This document shows, piece after piece, positions 62,830-64,000 of a stretch of DNA of 64,000 nucleotides. Origin of the DNA: Glandiceps talaboti. Its lineage: Eukaryota; Hemichordata; Enteropneusta; Spengelidae. The stretch spans positions 21,001 to 85,000 of the forward strand of contig NC_135565.1 in assembly GCF_964340395.1 (NCBI RefSeq), given 5' to 3'. Each line of letters opens with the position of its first letter. The first letter of the stretch is position 1. The notes below the pieces were generated by a model. The model had not been told where the DNA came from and searched no databases. It was given only the letters and a program-made list of their open reading frames with translations. The position numbers and the translations under genes are program-made.

Positions 62830-63610
62830 AACAAACTACCATACTATGTGCATATAATGTGACATATAACAAACTACCATACTATGTTCATATAACGTGA
62901 CATATCATAACAAACTACCATACTATGTTAATATAATGTGACATGTCATAACAAACTACCACACTATGTGCATATAATGTGACATATCATAACAAACTAC
63001 CACACTATGTGCATATAACGTGACATACATGTCATAACAAACTACCATGCTAATGGCATATAACGTGACATGTCATAACAAACTACCATACTATGTGCAT
63101 ATAACGTGGCATGTTATCACAAACTACCACACTATGTGCATATAATGTGACATATCATAACAAACTACCACACTATGTGCATATAACGTGACATGTCATA
63201 ACAAACTACCACACTATGTGCATATAATGTGACATATCATAACAAACTACCACACTATGTGCATATAACGTGACATGTCATAACAAACTACCACACTATG
63301 TGCATATAATGTGACATATCATAACAAACTACCACACTATGTGCATATAACGTGACATATCATAACAAACTACCATACTATGTGCATATAACGTGACATG
63401 TCATAACAAACTACCATACTATGTGCATATAATGTGACATATCATAACAAACTACCATACTATGTGCATATAATGTGACATATCATAACAAACTACCATA
63501 CTATGTGCATATAATGTGACATGTTATAACAAACTACCATACTATGTGCATATAATGTGATATGTTATAACAAACTACCATACTAAGTGTGTATAACGTG
63601 ACATGTTATT
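62830..63610. repeat. 41-bp minisatellite, last block
   Basis: About 19 more units; at 63,135-63,360 alternating ATAATG/ATAACG units form an 82-bp dimer repeated about three times. The block ends 120 bp before exon 4. Confidence 0.95.
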
Positions 63611-63730
63611 ATAAATTACTGTGCACAGTATGTGACATTGCAAATTATGCCATGGGTTGTGACAATGACAAATACATATGACATAACAGATAAGAGAATG
63701 GTTGTTTTATGGATGTTATCTGTTGCATAG

Positions 63731-63799
63731 ATAGAGGGCATCATCACAGTTCTGAGACAAGGCATTCGTGAAGGAAGAACTCAGCACCACTATGCAGTG
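63731..63799 (+). CDS. DUF885-family protein, exon 4
   Basis: The acceptor TATCTGTTGCATAG is followed by ATAGAGGGCATC; phase 0 continues from exon 3. The 23 residues IEGIITVLRQGIREGRTQHH-YAV match the DUF885 helix that follows the FP-x-[QK] end of the previous block (pattern I-[DE]-x-[IM]-I-x-[LM]-[LM]-R-x-GI-x-x-G-R). The donor is GTG before GTAGGTAT (phase 0); reading through would hit TAA within three codons, which supports the donor. The pyrimidine tract is weak. A second AG four bases on would break the frame. Confidence 0.75.
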
Positions 63800-64000
63800 G
63801 TAGGTATATAACCCAGTGGTGGCAGTCCCAGATGATGCAGGTATGCATACCTGTTGGAAATTTCAATGAAAAGAGGGTGTTTTTTGTTGGCCATCTAGGC
63901 CTGTGGAATTGTAAAAAAAGGGTACTTTTCCAGATCACCCTTGAGAATAGGGGTAGGATGCCCTTTTTCTACTCTCTCCCGGAAGAAACTTCCCGACGAA
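63800..64000. other. Start of intron 4
   Basis: 200 bp of unrecognised sequence up to the window edge. The remaining DUF885 exons, including those for the metal-binding motif, must lie to the right. Confidence 0.5.

Overview
The window looks like nuclear DNA of an invertebrate animal, probably marine. The supports are spliced protein-coding exons with GT-AG junctions, CR1/Rex/L2-type non-LTR retrotransposons, short 'cut-and-paste' DNA transposons and very large minisatellite arrays. There are no bacterial operons, rRNAs or tRNAs that I can see. I cannot name the species.

Layout. 1-1.1 kb: decayed minus-strand genes of viral or Polinton-like type (repeated NP-x-TKR domain, open at the window edge, plus a broken zinc-finger gene). 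1.1-5.2 kb: unassigned sequence with microsatellites. 5,201-5,388 (+): what looks like the first coding exon of alkylglycerone-phosphate synthase (AGPS), with a peroxisomal PTS2 signal. 5,893-63,799 (+): four exons of one DUF885-family gene (5,893-6,042; 25,772-25,902; 39,392-39,521; 63,731-63,799). They join in frame to give 160 codons, with the rest of the gene beyond the window. The three introns total about 57 kb and hold nearly everything else.

Intron 1 (19.7 kb) holds a 2,786-bp terminal-inverted-repeat (TIR) element with TAA target duplications, three ~345-bp tandem repeats, a near-full-length but frameshifted LINE on the minus strand (ORF1 with an SGNH-hydrolase domain; ORF2 with AP endonuclease, reverse transcriptase and CCHC), a decayed LINE tail, a second inverted copy of part of the TIR element, a palindrome and a small MITE-like element. 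Intron 2 (13.5 kb) is almost entirely a 41-45-bp minisatellite, split by a second, related TIR element of 2,023 bp. Its last 5 kb contains a 2,220-bp higher-order duplication. Intron 3 (24.2 kb) holds a 45-bp minisatellite, a reverse-transcriptase fragment with an internal 64-bp triplication, a ~16.9-kb array of a 46-bp unit, and a 41-bp array interrupted by a ~1.05-kb insertion and by a 579-bp LINE tail.

The main result is that a window that reads as satellite desert is one host gene with tiny exons. The satellites begin or end within about 20-120 bp of its splice sites. The two TIR elements appear to form one non-autonomous family with TAA target duplications, as in PIF/Harbinger transposons. 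No computation or search was run; homologies rest on recognition of motifs and reading frames.
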